Notes: generated from the letters alone by a model not told the origin. Counted from the stretch's first letter, positions 1 to 14,307 are shown. The stretch: 64,000 bases of DNA from Himantopus leucocephalus (GCA_003993805.1 RSEF01000004.1:20401437-20465436); one strand, 5' to 3'. Made by a program: numbers and translations.

Positions 1-689
1 AATTTAGGGACATCCCTAAGGATTTACAAAAGCAACATGGATATGAGTTAAACAGGTTCCCAGCACAGCGAGGTGCTACCCAATATATATGCAGACGCCA
101 GTCTTTCTTTTTGGATCTTTCGTAGTATTTGTCACAGACAGGGTAACCAAGTAGCCTGAAGTACTGAAGCAGGTTTTCCCAATGTAATTTCTTGAGCTTT
201 TAGGCTTGGGATTTCCTTCTTTTCTACAGTGGCATGCTGTAGATTTTGTCCACGCTTGGCAGTACTGTCTTCGTTGCTGATTGACAATGGACCCAGTCTC
301 TAGTAATATTGCAAGTCTTCTGGCATGCTGGAACAGAATTGAACAGCTTTGGGAAGCCCTTTATGGGCTCCGAAGCAGAACTACTAGATCCAGGTCAGAG
401 AAGACCATGAAATTGTCAATGAGAAATTGTAGGAAATATCACCAAGGAGGAACTAATAATACTAAATGAGTTGTCCTTCACAGCGTAATATTAGAAGTGT
501 ACTAATCTAACCTGTCCCCTCAGCAGAGTGATTGCAGACCACTTTCATGTCTGGTTATTGTGAAAGGTGTTGCTACTTGTTAGTACCAAGTTTGTCCCCA
601 TCACTGTATTGCCGTGTTTGATGATTGAAGGAAACTATTACATCTCTTTGACCGTTGCAAAAGGTCTGTGTATGTGAATAAATTTATTT

Positions 690-1900
690 ACTTTAAGGTC
701 AGAAGAAACTGGAATATCATTGTATTTGGTCCCCTGTACGTGAGCTTACCTGGTACACTCAGGCTGAGCCCAAGAACTTGTGTCTGTGCAATGCTTAGTC
801 TCTGAAGGCATCCTTCAACTGAAAAGTAAAGAAATGGAGAACTCACTATAATGCTTGGCTCAGCATTCAAGAGTAATGCCTTGTTTCCCAAATGAATTTT
901 TCAGGCTTCAGTTCCCAGCCATTAGTTCTTCTTGTGTAATTTCCCTGCTAGACAAGAGAGACACTGAGTACCCAGTGTTTGTTTTCTCCCTGGCAAAGTG
1001 CTTACACTGTATAAACTAGTCACTTGTCAATCTTCTTTCTTATAAACTAAATGTATTGAGATTTCTGTAGTCTCACTAGATGGATTTGCTCCAGTACTCA
1101 AGTTTTTGGGGCTGTTCTGTATATTGTCTCCATTTTTTTCTAAGACAAGACATGAACACACTGTGTGCTAACACAAGGTCTCACAAGTCCTGTATACACC
1201 TCCCTACTTCTTCTTGTTGCCCTTCAGTATTCAAATTTAAGGAATAAATTAGCATTTTCCTACAGCTAAGATAATACTGGGAGCTGGTGTTTACGTGTAG
1301 ATATCTGTGTATAGTTCTTCACAGTAATGCAGATCCTTTCTGAATTTGCAGAAGCATCCCGCTTCCTGCAAGTAGATTAGTGTTTCTTGTTTCCAAAGGC
1401 CTTGCGTTTGGCTAAATTAAAATGTACTTAATTTGACTGGGCATGGCTTGCCAATGATCCCCATCATTTTCACTGGCTTGTCCTCCTCACGGTGTATCGC
1501 TGAGCCACAATTTGTCACCTGCAAATACATCAGCAAGTGATCTTGTACTTGCTTCCAGGTCATTGATGAAAACATAGAGCAGCACAAGTATTCATCTTTG
1601 CAACCCCTCCTGTGGAGCACCCCCTCTTAAGGCTCAGTCCTAGCTGACAAAGCATTTGTGCCCATAGTTGACGTCCGGTTGCCCTACGATATACAACTCT
1701 GTCTGCATGTTTTAAACCAGTCAAGACTTCTTTCGTACTCAAAGTTTTGCTATTAGCTTTTGCATTTTACTGAAAGAGAGGAAACAGTCAAAGTCCAGAT
1801 CTTCAGAGACTCATGAGTTTGTGGCACAGGCTCTCCACAGTGATGTGAATCAACAGACATGTCTTGTGGTTTTTGAAGACTCCTCGTATTCCTGTTGCAG
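690..1900 (-). mobile_element. Ancient CR1 LINE fragment, antisense, 3' end at about 690
   Basis: Read on the + strand, this stretch follows, in order, the reverse complement of an old amniote CR1 (the type common in turtles and crocodiles, recalled from memory). It opens with TTTAAGGTCAGAAG near 693. It then has GAGCCCAAGAACTTGTG near 767, GGCATCCTTCAACTG near 806, TCCCAGCCATTAGTTCTTCTT near 912 and GAGTACCCAGTGTTTG near 966. Next come CCTCCCTACTTCTTCTTG near 1199, TTTGTCACCTGCAAATACATCAGC near 1511 and CTTCCAGGTCATTGATGAAAACA near 1552. The last two lie in the reverse-transcriptase region around the FNIFINDL and FADDTK motifs, which are no longer readable as protein. The matching is mosaic, with many substitutions and small indels, so the insertion is very old and inactive. 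The upper boundary is uncertain; similarity fades after about 1760. Confidence 0.82.
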
Positions 1901-2989
1901 GAGGATGAGTGAATAACGGAGCGGCCAAAGCAACTCACCAAACCTGCCAAAACATAACTGTTCATCTGGCAGAAGTTACAGAATTTAGGAGGGGTTTTTT
2001 TCACAGCTGGACTGTTAATCTCATTATTATATTCATTTGTCAGAGCATGTTAATATAACCAAATTAAAAATGTTCCTACATACATGCTATTGAATATTTA
2101 AAATGAAGAATTAAGTGTGACTTTCAAAGCATCTATAAGATGTGATGCTCAATCATGGTGATCTTTAAGGAACGGTTTGCTACCCTTTATGTGTTTTGAG
2201 AATCCACCTAAACATAAACCAAATAAAAATCAGTTAGTAATCCTTTGATTAATGAGAACATATTATATTTTTCTCTAAGCTCTCCATTTTGATTGGTATA
2301 GTAATTCTTTTTGTTAGTGATATTCATTAAGGATTGAAGGAGAGTGGGAACTCCACACGTACAAAGCATAAGTTGAAAATTTGGTTAAGGTAACTATGCA
2401 GGCAGGAGGAAGAAATTAAGAGATTAAACACTTGGTTGGTTAAGGCCATGCTGAGTTTCTGTGCCATATCCCTGCAGATCTAAGCCCTGAAGTCAGTAGG
2501 AGGTCTGCAGCTACATTCTGTAAGTGCTTAAACTTTTACTTAGTTAGCACACAAAGGCCTCACTCATCCATATGATCATTTATTTTTCTCCATAAATACT
2601 CTGTTTTAAATCTTTTTAGATAGCCAGAGCCAGGTGTTTAACAACTTCTAAAGCCATCAATAAAACAAAATACCCAAATGTACGCAGGTTCACTGGAGAC
2701 TAATTTGTTGTAGTCAGTGAATAGAGTCCTTGAAAATGACATTCTCTTTGCTTCGAGCTTAGTAACAGCAGGCCAAATCTTGTCTGCTGTATTGATTTCA
2801 ATGGGACCGCTGGTATGAATACGCAAGAAGGCTTTGACAGAGTACATTTGGATGTAGTGTATGATACTCGGGTTCTGAGACACTGAAAAGAGATTCCTTC
2901 CTCCAATATAATAATTCAAACCTATACATCTCTCTGATGGCATTTGTAGGGCTCAGCAGGAGAAGGTAAATAATGACACGTTCATTCCC

Positions 2990-3470
2990 ATTTATCTGTG
3001 TGGCAGGGAGGCAGAGGAATGGAGCTGGGTCTCTGGTTTGCCTGGGCAGGATGCAGTCTCACTGCTTTTGTGCAGCACAGAGCTGAGGCATGTGGTGAGC
3101 CAGCCTGGGCTTTTCTGTGCTGCAATCCCTCAATGAAGAGCCCGAGGAAGTCCAGGGCGGACACACCGAGCACTTCTGCCAGGGGTACTGCAGATTTTGG
3201 GATGGTCCATGCAGAGTTAGAGCTAATAAGCCCATCTGCATGTAAATGTATTTGCTCTCCAACCGTCCAGGCTTCAGAAGAGCATTCTAGCTTGGGAGCA
3301 GCACGAGATTCAAGCTGGTCCTGCACCTTCTGCCTGGAGGCTTGCAGAGCAGGCAGTTCTGCAAGGGCAAGAAAAAGACATCATAGTTCCAGCTTGACAC
3401 CGGCTGTGCTGGAGATAGGTTGGCTCAGGGCAAATCTGCTCCAGTGTCTCCAGCTCAGAGCTTGATACCA
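2990..3470. other. GC-rich patch without recognised gene
   Basis: Within otherwise AT-rich intron, this stretch is clearly richer in G and C, and has a 155-codon open frame on the + strand (2998-3465) plus overlapping frames on the other strand. The predicted peptide is rich in Ala, Ser, Cys and Arg, which is typical of non-coding GC-rich DNA. It shows no recognisable domain, signal peptide or splice context. It lies directly before the MIR-type SINE. I do not call it a gene. Confidence 0.4.
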
Positions 3471-3474
3471 AGGA

Positions 3475-3606
3475 GCCCAGTGCTCTACAGATGGGGAAAC
3501 TGGCACCCACAGACTTGTCCAAGGACACGCAGCAGGCTAGTGGCAGAGCTAGGCGTACAACTCAGACTTCCATTACTCTGTCTTGCTTTATCCATTAGGC
3601 CATGAG
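3475..3606 (+). mobile_element. MIR-type SINE fragment
   Basis: The sequence CTCTACAGATGGGGAAACTG at 3483 and the following CTTGTCCAAGGACACGCAGC and AGTGGCAGAGCTAGGC reproduce the core and 3' part of the MIR family consensus, in sense orientation (TTTACAGATGAGGAAACTG, then CTTGCCCAAGGTCACACAGC, then AGTGGCAGAGC, recalled from memory). The closing part, ATCCATTAGGCCATG, also fits the MIR/CORE-SINE end. These are tRNA-derived SINEs mobilised by L2/CR1-type LINEs and inactive in modern amniotes. Divergence is high but the match is collinear over about 125 bases. Confidence 0.85.
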
Positions 3607-6600
3607 ACACATTGATCATCCTTCTGTGCTTTGCTTGTGTCATTTCTTAAGTGGGAAAAATAATCACCGATGTTCAGAGATCGTGAATTTCCCAGATAAA
3701 GCGTACACACACGCACATATATTTAGGTGTTTGTATTATTTATTACTACCTTTCACAGGCAGACCCATTTCAGATAAATCCTTACCACTAATTTAGTCTA
3801 CATTTATATATTGGTGGTCCTTTTGGCAATTGGTTGTAACTTCCATGATTGAGTTTCCCTTCCTTCCCCCTGCCCCTTGAGTATCACTGTATACCCACAT
3901 AATCTATTGTACATCTATTTATGCAGGTATACTAGCACACTGTAGTATTTGTACAAAATAAAGTTACAAATTAAAGGAAACATCAGATCTTTACTGGAGT
4001 TGCATTTTACAGGAAAAAAAGATGCTGTGAAATTAAATGCTTAATGAAGGATTTCTTAAAGTTGGCAAGGTGGTCCTGGGAATATTCATTATAACTTCAT
4101 TGAAAGTCGTATGTCCTGCTTCCCTTTTGGAGTCCTCCTTTCATTGCATTTAATGTTTTAAGTAATCAGCCATTAAATAAAATGTCATAGCTTCTCAGAA
4201 ATAATGCAGCAGTGGTTTGGTCCAGCCACACTGTTGCAGGAAACGTGCAAGATGAATCAGCCAACTGTTTGGTTCGGGTCAGCGCTGGCCCGTGCTCACT
4301 TTGTCCCAGCGTGTCGGGGGCAGCTGCAAGCAGCATGTATAATTCAGAGCGCTATAGGACTGCAACAGGGGAGCTTTTCCGGCTGTTGCTTGGACAGATG
4401 GTGAGCAGCGTACGGAGCAGAGAGCACACGATAGATTGGTGCCAAGCCTGGGACTCAGTTGCCAAATCTCATGTGAAGTTGGGCTGTGCAGATGAAATAG
4501 AGACATGAATTATAGTTTGTTAATGTTCATTAAAACTTTTGATGCTTATAGTCCTGCTGAGACAAAAAATTCCAGAGCAAATAGAAATCCTTAGGAACTC
4601 ACCATGTTTTCTACAAACGTCTCCTTCGGTCTCTGATTTACATTCGCCTTCTTTCCCAAAAATGTTTAATTGCCACATGTTTGATGACTTCAGGCTTCTG
4701 ACTGTTACGAAATTGAGACTGAGCCTTTAAGTGTAAACAAAACCCTCACTTCAGTAACAAAACTAGAATTATTTCTACTCATTCCACTTCATGGTGCTAC
4801 AGCAGTTTTTAGTAGGTACGGGGTAGTTTGACAGATTGTGATAAAAGCAGTGGTAAATATGTTACTATTTATACTGTAAAACTGACTAGATAAAAAAACC
4901 AAGAGCATTTTCCTAATCTGACTTCCAATATAGAAAGCCTCTCTCCTTTAAGCCTCTTTTTGGGGGATTCTGGCTGGGAACAGAGCTCTGCTTTTGTAGG
5001 CAAGATCCTGCCGAGGCAGGGGGAGGGCACAGAGGGATGCAGGAGGGCATTTGTGACCTGTTGATTGACGGAAGTGGTATGCTCTTAAGAAGCTGGTACT
5101 CAAGGAAATGGAAAAGCCTCAAATATTTATGTTGAAAGAAATTGTTCCCTATTTTTTTTTACCTTTTGGCTGCACAACCCAAAACACACAGTGTTTTGTC
5201 TAAAGTGGGATTCCAGCCCTCAGCAGTTTGGGGTAAAATCCAGACAGTGAATTCCTTTAAGCTGAGCTCCTCAACTTTGAGATACTTACAAAAAAAAGGC
5301 AATTTGGCCCTGGAGAACATTTAGACCTCAGCGGTGGTCATCTGTCAGTCACGATGCAGATAGATCCGTAAGCAGCATAAAAGATAATTCTTTGTGGAGT
5401 TTGTGCAACTTCGACAAGCTGTGCCCCGTGGCAGGTCTGCGGTGGCAGAGGGAAAGAATGTGTTTTCATTTTATTGGTATTGCTTCAGGTTACATAACTG
5501 CTTTTTGGTAGGTAGTGATGGAAAAAGTTACCCAGAGAATAATTCTTCAAAGGTAACAAAAGTTTTGCCAGTAAAGCACTGCATTTCCTTAAGAAGCATG
5601 ATGCATAACCAGGAGGAACAGTAATTTCCCAATTTGATTTGGGAGCTCAGTCGCACTAGAGATCATCATCACTGGCAGAGAACATCAGTGCTTATTGTCC
5701 ATTTCAGTAACTTACAAAACCAGGTAGCCTTTCAAACAACTGAAACGCGACTGGATAAAAGGAGAATATTTGGTTGTACACACAAAAATTTGGAAATGTG
5801 CACCATGTGTGGTGATCAGGGATGACTTTAATCCCTTGCTTTTTGTTTATTTGTTATATATGTTATACCACAACAAGCGTAACTTGAAATTGGCTCTGCC
5901 TTTTCATCTTAAAAAGTAATGAGGCTTTCTGGGCTGCTAATGCTGGCATAGTTGTAATTTTTTGCAACTTGTACCGAGCACATTTCTGCAAAGCTTTTCC
6001 TGAGAGGTAAAGTGAGTTTTGTTTTTGTTTTTGAAATCCACACACTGCCTGCTTTTCTATCGTGCTTATAAGCTTTCTTTGTTTTAGCATTTAAGACTCA
6101 ATTGAATGGGAATACTTCCCACCAAGGCAATAGAAATGAACAATTGTCTCAACTACACTGAGAAACATTTTACAGAGGCTTGTATGTTCCAAACAGACAT
6201 TTTAATCCTCATGGAAAACTATCCAGTAGGGTTCCATATTCTAAAAATGTTACCATTTTTATAGAAAACAAGTTATTCTTTTGCTTTGTTGCCCTGCAGA
6301 GTTCCTTGGCAGGGAAACCATTCTGTGTTCAGCAGGGGTAGTTAAAAATATTACAGATTGGAACTTCAGGCCAGATTTTGAACTGCTTTATGTTTACATT
6401 TCATAAAGGAAATGTGTTGTCTTTGGATTTTGGCAATATAGTGGAAGACCTCCAGGTACAAGAGATTGCAGTTAAATTTCCTTAACCATAAGGCAAAATG
6501 AAAGTCCCAATTTGCTGCTTCACATTGTATTAAGTTCAGTAGCGGAGATACATACAACAGCTGCCTTTTGTTGTGCTAATTCTGCTGGAATTTGTTACTG

Positions 6601-9600
6601 AGACGTTATTACAAACTGCTCCTGAAAACACTTTATCAACTCCCTCTCTGCCCAAACTAGCCACGAGGAAGAAAGCATTGCCCCCGGCTAGGTCTGGTAG
6701 AAAAAATAAAAAGTGACTGTTTTGGGAACCAAAATTTTCTATGCTGTGTATCAGTCTTTAATTCACTGCTCTAGTTCTCTTCTACCAACAGGCATGGTTC
6801 AGGGCATGGCTTGCTTCTTGGTTCGTGAGAATGAGAGCTCTGTTTGTCAAATTGTGAGTTTTGGCTGTTGATGCTGGGCGACTGAGGCTCTCCAGGGCTG
6901 GAGACAGAGCCCACAGCAAGGCAGGACAGAACAGCCCGTGCAGTTCACAGCCTGTATTATTAAAGTAAAGGGAAGCTGGTGGCAAGTGAAAGTTGTATGT
7001 CAGACACTGAAATGTGATGGAGAATCACAGACTTTCCACCTATTCTGTCATCTCTGTTACCAGGGTAGTAACATCTGCCTGACGGCCAGGCAAACATTTA
7101 GGGACTGTAACCTCTTAAACTGCCTAGGAGTTGTGGATTTTAGAAGGATATCTATGATTCTGGCCACAGCAAGATATTAAATGTGCGTATGCAATTATAA
7201 TTTTGTGCCCTCTTGAAATCAATAGCAAATTTCCTATGGGATTTAATGCGACCCAGAATTTTGTCCTGCAAAACGGAACGGTGGTTAGGCAGTGGACTTC
7301 AACGATATTCAAAAGTAGTATGTCATGCAGGAGGAAAAAGACTGGAATGAATTTTGTTTTCATCCCCCAAAAAGCAAAGTATCCCCATACTAGTGCTTCA
7401 TTATTTATATACTAAGTCAATATTGCTAGTTTCAGAATGTCAAACAGAAACTTCCAGGAGCATTTAAATATGCAAACATTTGCCTACGTGCAAATTGTAA
7501 ATTGTTTGTTCAAAAGAAGTTACATTTATCATTACCTTAGGCTAAAACAAATTGCAGAATAGAGTAATTTATTACAAACATGTTATTTTGTGGCAGTTAA
7601 ACCCATTTACCAGCTAATCTGAAAAGTAAAACTCTGTAATTGCACACGTGTTTTTTTAAAAAGGTCTTGGCATAGAAAATAATACTAAGAGGATAACTAG
7701 TAAGGGCTGAGTAGTACTTGTTGTGAATCAATATGCGTGGTTAAATAATGGGTGAAGTTAAATTAGTGGGGCCTCTCTAATTTAATCTCATCTTCCAGTA
7801 GGAGATGTGTAGCTATAACGTCAACTACCAGAACCAACTACTTTATACTGAGAAAAGACATTTACTACTCATTTAATCTGCATTCAGATGAAAAGACACT
7901 TGCCTTATTATTTTTAATTCCTTCATAAATTTGGAATGATATTGCTTTCATGACCTTGTTATAATTAGCAGTAGCTATTTCTTGTTAATGAGCTATTACC
8001 TGCAAATCCATATAATTCATCTGACAAGCTGACAGCCTGACTAATTAACAAGGTTTGACCAGTATCTCGAGCCCTCTGCAAAAGATTTTCTCCTCTGACA
8101 CTAAAAAATGTTCTCTGAGGTACCATATATAAATATATCAAACACTGTAAATGGTTTCTGCAAAGAGATTACAAAAAACCCTGCTGAGACGTTTGTCTGT
8201 AACGTTCATCCAGAATAGCTGTTACCTGAAAATCCTCTTTTGCACTACATTCATCCTGTGATTACAACTGTGCTGACACCACTGATATTTATAAATCCCT
8301 GGCAATCTACAGCATCATTTCTAGGTGGCTTGCACAAAAAAATTTAAAACAGAGAACACCAGGCCACCTACATAAAGAAGCCTCCCGACCTCTCCACTAG
8401 CGGAGAACACACTTTTGAAAAGGGGTTTGCCTGTTTTCAACAAAAACTGCATGGTTAGATTTTAGGGCCTGCTCAGTCAGTCCTCCAGAGAGTAAGCATT
8501 CCTTGCGCTTCAGTGGAATCCGGATCTGGCCCTGGCCCTTCTTGGCTGTGCATTACTACCTAGCCCGTCTCCATCAACTTGTCTGCACCCGTATAAGTAA
8601 CAGGAAATCATTTCTCATTTCCAGAAGGTATCTTTTACATGGCATTAAGGCAGGTTTTTGTGGCATGATGTTCAGAAAAACTAAGACATCTTGTACTGTT
8701 ACAGCTGCTCTGTATGGATTTATTGATACACATGGCACTTTACCATGAAAAGGAAAAGTCAATGCCCAAGGCAGTTTTCAATCCAATATGCAATGATCTT
8801 CTGCGTAACGCATGGTATTTTTATGTGGACCAAATTCAGTGCACTCGCCCCCTGATTCTCAGAGTTGCTGTGAAAATGAGATTTGTTTTTGTTTGTGAGC
8901 ACATTAGAAACTACAGAGATTAACTCTATAGAAAAGATGAGGAGGAAATTAAAAATTCTGTCTTCAGAGTAGTGTTTGAATGATGTGAAGTAAATAAATC
9001 GTGGGACTGCACAATGAACAAAGGGGAGAAAACAAAATATTGAATAGCTGCTCTTTACGTGGACAGCATTCATCCTGTGCAATGCATGAGGCAACGGCTC
9101 TGTGGAAAAAAGCGTGTACATGTAGCTAGGCTGTCTGGTGCTGCAGTTGCACAAGGAGGCTGGATTAAGGTTGCCGATGATTCCTAGCTTTCAAGCACTT
9201 GACTTCACACCTTTTGTTTCTTTGTGATCCTTTCTGTGACTGCATTTAGTATGTGTTGTAGGAGTGTCTGGAAGCTCTTCTGTAATGACTCAAGATCCAG
9301 TTACAAAACGTGTTGTCCGAATACAAAAGAAGATGCTGTCCAGCACAAAAAATTGACCAAATAATTTTTATCTTTTTTTCAAGGTTCATATTCAAAGCAA
9401 AAGATGAAAGGAATTAATTTCAGCTCAAATTCAGTGACTGTATTTTTTAGGTTCATGAAGGAAGGGAGAAGGAAACCCTTGGAAAGCTTTGTTTCACAGG
9501 CTGCTATATTAAAGCCTAAATGACAGATCTCATTTTGGACACTAAGATGTTTGTACATAGAGAAGGAATAGGCACGGTAGACAAGACTGTCACAGAAGTG

Positions 9601-12600
9601 GCAGCGAGGAGGATATGGGTGTGCAGGCATGGCCTCGTTAGTGAAGCATCCAGGATGGGTGGCTGCTGCTTTGGGATCATGTGTCCATAAAAGGCATTGG
9701 AAACCTCCACGAGCATCCATGGCACCCTCCTGGACTGATTTGCAGGGTAAATGGGGTGCTTCTTCCCCATGTGCATTCCTTGCTGTTTGGCAAAAAGATT
9801 TTCTTTTCTCCTACAGAATTCCAATGAAAATAAAGTTTGTTTTATTTAGATTTCAAGTGATGACTCATTGGTAAGTTCAGGTGGGTTTCATGAATAGTTT
9901 CAGCTTTATTTTTCCCTTGGGGGAAAAACCATCCATCTCTTCTACAGTTTAAAAGAAGATTTCCATTCTGATTGGAAGGAAGGAGCTCCCATCTTTCTTA
10001 CCCTGTTCTCTCTCTTTCTCACTGCTGTTTCACTCTATACCTGTCTGTTATCCTATTGTAATACAGAGAAGATCTGTAAAATTCCCTGCTGATGTAATTT
10101 CTTATTTTTTATTTCTGGAGGAGAGGCTGTTTGACAGACTTTTGATCATGGCACATTCCTTCCGTTGTTAAATCAGTGACAGATGTTTTTAGCTATTCAG
10201 TCTTCTTTCTCTGGTGAGTGGCATTCTTACCACAAAAAGCAATGTTATGCTGCAACCCTCCTACACCTGGGAACGGTCCTAGTGGAGTAGTGTCCATGAA
10301 AAATCCCACCAGAGTTGATGCTTTCTTTTACCTCAATCCAGGTAGTTGTGGTGTAGCCCATGTCCAGAAATTAGGTGACCTCAGTTCATTACAGTTGTGT
10401 GAGAATTCCTCTACCGTACGACTAGCAGTGTTTATGTTGAAGCAACTGCCCTGACACAGGAGTCTTGATGTAGAGAGAGACCAGTTTTTGCAGTGCGACA
10501 TAGCCCAAGGCCTTTGTTTAGGAGTACTTTTAAGCATGCAAGTACTCCATTGATGTTGGCACTTAGATTTACATACTTTTAAGCACTCTGGTGAACAGGA
10601 ACTTCAGGGGAAGCTGTTCTTGCATGGAATAGAAATCACGTGAAAACCTGTACAGAATGTATCAGCAAAAGCATTTACAACTTTCACGGCATTTCTGAGT
10701 TTTTGATTGTATTTGGCCCTGGGAAGGTCTTTGGCAGAGTGTTTGGGCTTTTAGACTGAATAGTGCTCTGACCTTGTGCAAACTGGGTGCCGCCCTTGCT
10801 ATCTGATGGTGGGAAATCTTCGTTTTGGGACACTACATCATTTAAGGATTTTAGGTCTTAGTGTAGACATAATAAATTGCCTGTGTTTCAAGGAAGAAAA
10901 TGAGGAACAGCACCTGGGACTGTGTGGGCTCTCCACAGATGCCACTTTAGCACAGCAGTGTGTCCTGTGTCAAGAATGCGGAGCTAAACACATAGCAGCT
11001 GTCAGCCTGCAGAGAGAGCAGCAGGAGCGTGTTTCTCTGCGGGAACCGCTCTGTCCTCGGTCTCTTAGGCTCCGAGTATTGCAAATGATATGCAGATTAA
11101 CTTGAATGCAAGCGATGGCAGCTCTCTGCTGATGGAGGTAAGAGGCAACAAACCTGTCTTTGGCTGATGATTTCCAATAGGTAGACTGGTCGCTTAAAGT
11201 ACTACTAGGTTATCGGAATATATTGTGGGGTAGATGAACTTCCCCTTATGACAGGGGACAGCATGATGAATGAGAGACTCACCAGTGATGGCTACTAGGA
11301 CACTTCTTGGATAAATATGTCATTAATCTTCTCACAAAGCATATGTCTATTGTCGGACACCAGCCATGTCAGTGTAGGAACACTGTCAAAATCCAGGCAG
11401 TAAAAGCTCCGAGAGACAGGCGAGCTTTGGTGCTAGCATGGTTTCCACCTTCAGCTGCACCCACCTACTTGGTGAGTTATTGTTATTGTATTTGTAAGTA
11501 ACTCTCCACAGACAATTTACATCTTAACCAATGCAGCACATTTGCTTTGTGACAGCTTTAGCACCCTGATTACATATAATCTGTTCAGGCTGTAGGGAAG
11601 AACTGCTTCTCTTGTTATTCTCTCATCACTCACATATGCCCCTCCTGTCTCTCGCCCTCCTCCGAGCAGGCATGCAGGAAGCAGGAGGGGAAGCGAGGGG
11701 AAGCAGCACTCACTCCCCTTGTCCTTGGCTTGTTAGAGAAGGTGTCCTAGATTCATGGCATGACTTAGAGGAGCCACAGGACCCACACAGGATAACCTAA
11801 CCCCACTTAGTCCCAGGGTTTTGCCCTCAACCAGATCCTTCCCTTTTGAGGCTGCCTGGGATGCTCCATTCTTCCCCAGTGCAAGGTCAGTCTCCGAGGA
11901 GGTACTTTGTGTAGCAGAGCTCCCAGCAAGCAACACTGTGTCTACCCCAAGTATTCCTCATGAGAGATGTGTTTTTCTAGAGCACTACGCTTTGTTCAGG
12001 CAGGACACAACCCTTAACTTTAAAGCTACAGAGGATGAAGCCTAAGCAGGTTTTACCTAGCCCCTGGGTTCACACTGAGCCAGAGCTCTGCAGCTCTGGC
12101 TCAGCACTGCAGGAATTCAGCAGCCCCATCAGGGTAACAGTGCCGCTGGTATATCGCCATTTACTCAGTCCAGGAGCAATTAGCTGTGTAATAGCCCACA
12201 GCTCCAGGAGCGCCTGTCCTGCAGAAGGCTTAAGATATCCACTTTACAAAATACAGGAAAAATGTGAAACAAAACTTAGTATTCTTTCAGGCAGCAAAAC
12301 ACATATCAAAGATATCTGGATTTAGGCTCTGGAGAAAGCATGACTCAGTCTCTGTCCAAATAATTACAGTCTAATAAATTTTAGCGCAATTAAATGGATG
12401 ATAACAAGGGAGATTAGTACGTAAATAAATTTTAAACCACCAGGAAAAGTTTATTTCTGTCTTGTCAAAAGCCTACTTTTGTGTGTGATGAGATCAGAAA
12501 TATTTTGGTAATTATTATGCAGCTATAATATAAGCAGGGAGAATGATCATTGTCAAAGCTATTTTCAATTGCATGATAATATATGCTGTTATTGGCATTT

Positions 12601-14307
12601 ATGTGCAATTGATTGGTCACAATCTCAGATGATAAAATGATCCTGCTCCTAGACACTATTATGAAGAGGCTCAGCGTGTCAAAACAGGTAGGGACAGAGG
12701 CTGGTAGGGATGACCATCAGCAGCTGTGAAATGCAATGCAACCTGCAGCTCAGGAAGTCCTTATAATGCTAATTGCTGAAAGGATGAAGTGTATTTCAGG
12801 GGAAGGATCGTTGTTTTCCTTTGGCATTCATCCCAGTCACTGACAGAGAAAAGATAGGAGGATAGATGAACTTCTGGGCTGATCCCGTATGGCTGTTTTT
12901 ATGTTGTGAGGATAATGTTAATTATTCAAGAGCAAAGAAGAAAGTCTTTAGAATAGTGTGGCATCAGTGAAAAATGGTAATAGACTCGGACAACTGCACA
13001 GGTTTTGACTGAGGTGCTGCTGATTTAATAAGCCGGCGAGACCTGATGGAGTTCACTGTCACTCCAAACGCACTTTTAAAGTGTGGCTTTAATTTTGGAG
13101 TTAGATCTCTCCAGGCTGAGCGCTGTGTGCCATATCATTTGTTAGCAAAGTGCCATGTGTACTAGTAAGTGCATCTGTGAAGAAGTTGATGTGGAAGTGA
13201 AAGATGGCAAAGACTTTAAAAGCATTAATGAGTTGGAAACAGGTCAGCAATAGAGTCCTGGCTCGTTAAAGATGTCCTCTTGGTTCAGAATAATTGCCAG
13301 TGTTAAGTTGGGCTGACATTCTCAGAGCAGCACAGCAGACTCAGATGAACTGCAGAATTAGAAATGAATCACAAAATGTTGCCTACCTTCTGCTGCTAGG
13401 AGGAGGATGGGGAGATGTCCATTTTTAGCATTACCAGATTAAATGATGCTTTAATATTTACACAGGCATTTAAAATGTAACTCTCCCCTTTAAGATTTGG
13501 TTCATCTGTGTGAAATCCAGATATGTGAAATTATATTGGGCTAGGCCCTCAAATAGAGTGAGTCCCAGAGAATTGTCTGTATGCAGCGAATGAGAATGTG
13601 TCCCATTAATCTTATTGCTCTACTAAGAAAGCAGCCATATCATTCTAGACCTTCCCTCAGGCCAACACTGCCAAGAGAACGCTGAAAAAGGGCCAATTTA
13701 CAGATAAGCAGGTTTTCATTCAAGCCTGGGGATTGCTTTTGTATTTGTTTGTTTCTCTTCTTAACCTAAAACTAATTTAAGGAATTTCATGTTTGGTATT
13801 TTGAATAACTTTTCTTCTGCAGATAAATTGCTTAAATTGCTAAAATGACCTTTCCCTAAATCCTGTTGGTGACCTCTAAATTTAAGGGGTAATAGGGTTT
13901 CTTCCTATCCGTAAAACAGGAAAAAAATCAATCAATGTGTGCAGAGTCATGAGAAAGAAGACTTCATTAGATGTGTGAAATTCTAAAGATGAAAAATGTA
14001 CTGAGATTAGATTTAGACACCAGCATTTCAGCAGTCAAGTCTGCAGAAAACAAACAAAAAAAAACCAACCGAACAACTAAGAAAAGATTTGGTGGGGGAA
14101 ACCCACAAACTTTTTGCTAAAGGTCTTCATAGGTCCCCTGAGCATTACTGTTTCCCTCTGAGTTAAGATATAGGTCATCTTGCATCCTTGAGGTGGAGTA
14201 TATCACAGAGATGATACCTGTTGGAAGAAGTTTTCACTAGAAATTGACCCAGTCACGCAAATTCTCATTTATCTGGGTATTTTTCATGCAAGAAATCCCA
14301 TCAGCAT

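Noticed and set aside
2998..3465. 155-codon + strand open frame in a GC-rich patch
   Set aside because: No recognisable domain or homologue, low-complexity GC-driven composition, overlapping open frames on the other strand and no splice or promoter context.
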